Source of the DNA: MFZZ01 sp964610165
Lineage (GTDB): Bacteria > Patescibacteriota > Microgenomatia > UBA1406 > GWC2-37-13
NCBI GenBank assembly: GCA_964610165.1
Contig: CAZSUZ010000022.1
Location: forward strand, 1 to 24,832
DNA length: 24,832 nt
Direction: 5' to 3'
Part shown: positions 22,561-24,832 of the stretch, one piece after another
How positions within the stretch are numbered: the first letter of the stretch is position 1
Layout of the letters: every line of letters begins with the position of its first letter
The notes under the pieces: generated by a model
The model's database searches: none
What the model was told of the DNA's origin: nothing
Seen by the model: the letters and a program-made list of their open reading frames with translations, nothing else
Translations under genes and position numbers: made by a program

Positions 22561-24111
22561 TTACTTAGAACTTGCTTTGGCGTTTTTTTCTTTGGAAACA
22601 GTACTAAAGAATGGTACAGCTGCAACAAAAATACCTGCTAGCAGCCAAAAAGTATAAGCAACCTTTGATGCTTCAAAAACATCAATATAAGATGCATTAA
22701 CAAATAATCCAAGGAAGCCAAATAAGAAACCTAAGAATATATATCTGTCTTTTTGTTCCATAGCTTTTAATTTTCTCCAAATTATACGAACAATTTCAAA
22801 AAAGATTGCGAGGAATGTAAGTGTTCCTAATAAACCAGATTCCCCTAACCATCTAAAGTAATCACCATCGGTGGCTTCGCCTAATGAAGATGGTCCAAGT
22901 CCTAGTAATGGATTCGTTTTTAATCCATTAATAGCACGAGGCCAAGATACTTGAAAACGCGTAGAAATAGAAATATCAATTAAATATTTATTTGTAGGAA
23001 TTCTATTAAGGAATTCTTCATCAATAAGAGCTTGTAATTCGAGTTCTGTATATTGTCGTCCTGTTTTTTTGCTTTCTTCAAGAAGATTATCACGAATTTC
23101 TTTTTTTGCTAATTTTTTTGTTGCTTCATCTACTTCAACAACTTTAAGTTTATCTAAATCTGCTGTATCTACATCAGCTCCAAAGTTACCACGTGGTAAA
23201 TTATCTGGAGATTGTTCGCCAGGAATAATAGCTTCACCCGTTGTTGGATCAACAAATACTTTTGTTTGTTGAAATGTTCTTGTTAATCTGCTTGATAAAT
23301 TATCTGAAAGTGGTGTGAGTATTGCGGTTGCAAGAATTACCAAAAGTAATAATTTGAATTTTTTGTTATAGATAAGATAAAGTGAAACAGCTCCAACGTA
23401 TGAAAGATACGATGCTCTGGAACCGGCCAATACTAATGCAATAAGAGAAAGTAAAAATACTCCTAAATATATTTTGTTTTTTGAATGTAAATATAATCCA
23501 AGAACAATTGGCATTAAAAGTAAAATATATGCAGAAAGATCGTAATGACCAGCAAATGTAGAAGAAATTCTTGCTAACGGATCAAGTACTAAGAAATACC
23601 CTTTTGCGTACTCAGGATTCATAGTTTGAACAGCTGGCCAACCCAAGAATTTTTGACCAACACCATAAATACTTACGATAGATAAAACTCCCATTATTAA
23701 TTTAAGATAGGTAAATAAATCTTGTTTAGATCTAATTGTTGTAAAAGCAACAAAAAAGATCAGCATATATTCTATTCTTCGCAAACTATGAAGTAATCCA
23801 ATACTGTTTACACGTACACTTCCTTGTACATAAAATCCGTATAAATAGGAAGCGAAAATAACTACCCAATATAATCCAATAAGAAATGCAAATTTTTTAG
23901 GTACAGTTACTTTTCTTCTTAAAAATTGAATAAAAAATACAATTCCAACTAATGCTAAATAAAAATCTTCTAAACGGAAAGCTACATAGGTATACTCGAT
24001 CATTTTAAAAGGAAGTTTGGGATAAAGAGGGATGATAAAAATAAATCCCATGACAAGGATTTTTAGAATATTTTCATCAATCCATTGTAGCGATTTTATA
24101 AGCTTTTTCAT
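22561..24111 (-). CDS. O-antigen ligase/polymerase-like membrane protein
   Basis: A 516-residue protein with about a dozen membrane helices that fits the Wzy_C/O-antigen ligase superfamily, which joins or polymerises lipid-linked glycans outside the cytoplasmic membrane. The family landmark is the late external loop reading NPLLGLGPSSLGEATDGDYF and then RWLGESGLLG. Before it lies an unusually large, charged external loop (about 270-400) rich in Asp, Glu and Lys with a predicted helical stretch KKLAKKEIRDNLLEESKK. Arg residues on either side (SSRLTRTF, STRFQVSWPRA) may contact substrate phosphates. The start overlaps the end of the GT2 gene by 35 bp. Polymerase versus ligase cannot be decided from sequence. 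Confidence 0.85.
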   Translation of the reverse strand: MKKLIKSLQWIDENILKILVMGFIFIIPLYPKLPFKMIEYTYVAFRLEDFYLALVGIVFFIQFLRRKVTVPKKFAFLIGLYWVVIFASYLYGFYVQGSVRVNSIGLLHSLRRIEYMLIFFVAFTTIRSKQDLFTYLKLIMGVLSIVSIYGVGQKFLGWPAVQTMNPEYAKGYFLVLDPLARISSTFAGHYDLSAYILLLMPIVLGLYLHSKNKIYLGVFLLSLIALVLAGSRASYLSYVGAVSLYLIYNKKFKLLLLVILATAILTPLSDNLSSRLTRTFQQTKVFVDPTTGEAIIPGEQSPDNLPRGNFGADVDTADLDKLKVVEVDEATKKLAKKEIRDNLLEESKKTGRQYTELELQALIDEEFLNRIPTNKYLIDISISTRFQVSWPRAINGLKTNPLLGLGPSSLGEATDGDYFRWLGESGLLGTLTFLAIFFEIVRIIWRKLKAMEQKDRYIFLGFLFGFLGLFVNASYIDVFEASKVAYTFWLLAGIFVAAVPFFSTVSKEKNAKASSK

Positions 24112-24832
24112 AAGTTTGAATAAGATATTCCTTTCCTGTCAGCTTTCCGATCGTTAAGGAAATCAATGCTTTTAATTGTAACATACGTTTTAGTATGTAA
24201 AGTGCAATACCTTTATGATGTTTATTATAAAAGTATAAGAAACCATTATACACTTGTAAAATCGGATATGTTTTTCCATTGCTTGAAGCAGATCCCAAAT
24301 GGATAAATCTAGCATTCGGATAAAAATAAGTATTGTATCCGATTTGTTCTGCTCGATATAAAAGATCAATTTCTTCCATGTACATAAAAATACCTTCATC
24401 AAAGCCACCAATTTCATCAAAATAATGTTTAGCAGTCATAATACAAGCCCCAGAAACCCAATCGATCTGTGTGGTTTTATTTGGTGAAGATCTTGTTAAA
24501 CCCCAGTAATCTCCTTTTAAAAATAATGCGCCAAAAACTACAGGTAAACTATAAAATGGTCCACCAGAAGGCTGAGGAGTCATGTCTTTATTTAATAATT
24601 TTGCTCCAACAAATTGAGACTTTTTTTGATTTTCTTTATAAAAAGTAATTAATGTATATATAGCATTATCTAAAACAAGTGTGTCTGAATTTAGAAAAAG
24701 AATATATTCGCCTTTTGCTTGTTTTGCAGCTAAGTTATTTCCTTTAGAGAAACCGGTATTTTCTTTACTTTCTATAAGTTGCAATGAAGAATATTTTTTT
24801 TGAAGAGTTTTGATTGTTGAAACAGAATTATC
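24077..24832 (-). CDS. GT2 glycosyltransferase, 5' end beyond the window
   Basis: A GT-A fold family 2 transferase. The reading frame stays open to the window edge, adding 16 residues (DNSVSTIKTLQKKYSS) before the TTG codon at 24784, so the true start is outside and about 30-40 residues are missing. Motifs fit a rhamnosyltransferase-like GT2: the start of the visible part matches the VDNSSTD region, then ENTGFSKGNN, ILFLNSDTLV with the DxD-type metal site, WVSGACIM, and GGFDEGIFMYMEEIDLLYRA with the catalytic acid region. It ends at a TGA inside the following ligase-like gene. It probably adds a sugar to a lipid-linked precursor on the cytoplasmic face. Confidence 0.92.
   Translation of the reverse strand, partial: DNSVSTIKTLQKKYSSLQLIESKENTGFSKGNNLAAKQAKGEYILFLNSDTLVLDNAIYTLITFYKENQKKSQFVGAKLLNKDMTPQPSGGPFYSLPVVFGALFLKGDYWGLTRSSPNKTTQIDWVSGACIMTAKHYFDEIGGFDEGIFMYMEEIDLLYRAEQIGYNTYFYPNARFIHLGSASSNGKTYPILQVYNGFLYFYNKHHKGIALYILKRMLQLKALISLTIGKLTGKEYLIQTYEKAYKIATMD

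Noticed and set aside
22548..22628. Longer start for the PMT-like gene at 22628
   Set aside because: It would overlap the upstream gene by 68 bp, and the added residues do not resemble the family N-terminus, which begins just before the first membrane helix.

Overview
This 24.8-kb window is an AT-rich bacterial sequence with tightly packed genes, the standard bacterial code and no RNA genes that I can see. UGA ends a gene at 8877-8879, at 17703-17705 and at 24077-24079, and no UGA interrupts a conserved protein. Several traits point to the Candidate Phyla Radiation (Patescibacteria), perhaps the Microgenomates side: a short SufD, a TsaC-TsaE fusion, a FemAB-type peptidyl bridge enzyme among many envelope glycosyltransferases, near-absence of Shine-Dalgarno motifs, and overlapping or abutting genes. 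This placement is an inference, not a measured phylogeny.

Left part (1-4054). ftsH reads leftward and diverges from a rightward tsaC-tsaE fusion followed by tsaD. The fusion and TsaD make and transfer threonylcarbamoyl-AMP for the tRNA modification t6A. FtsH has an in-frame TAA with recognisable FtsH sequence continuing beyond it to the window edge.

Centre (4055-11850). A long run of rightward genes encodes sufC, sufB (interrupted by a 100-N assembly gap), a minimal sufD, sufS and sufU, then a [3Fe-4S]-type ferredoxin, a previously unlisted 57-residue zinc-ribbon protein, and the two genes of a 2-oxoacid:ferredoxin oxidoreductase. The layout joins an iron-sulfur cluster assembly line to likely clients: the ferredoxin and the cluster-bearing beta subunit of the oxidoreductase. 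lon (11906-14356) follows with its own good sigma70-type promoter.

Right part (14349-24832). All genes read leftward and concern the cell surface: a single-TM protein of unknown function, a secreted or anchored protein with a Cys-rich domain and a Thr/Pro stalk, a FemAB-like enzyme, three GT-B glycosyltransferases, a GT39/PMT-like membrane glycosyltransferase, an O-antigen ligase/polymerase-like membrane protein and a GT2 glycosyltransferase cut by the window end. Together they look like a locus for making and attaching a surface glycan or glycoprotein.

The most unusual non-coding signal is a family of GC-rich intergenic repeats (2884-2977, 6214-6340, 17584-17678). They share nearly invariant ends but carry different hairpins in the middle, and a solo copy of the 3' end core lies at 14360-14373. 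Two other structured intergenic inserts (4077-4268 and 10891-10964) and a set of promoters placed almost on the start codon are also notable.
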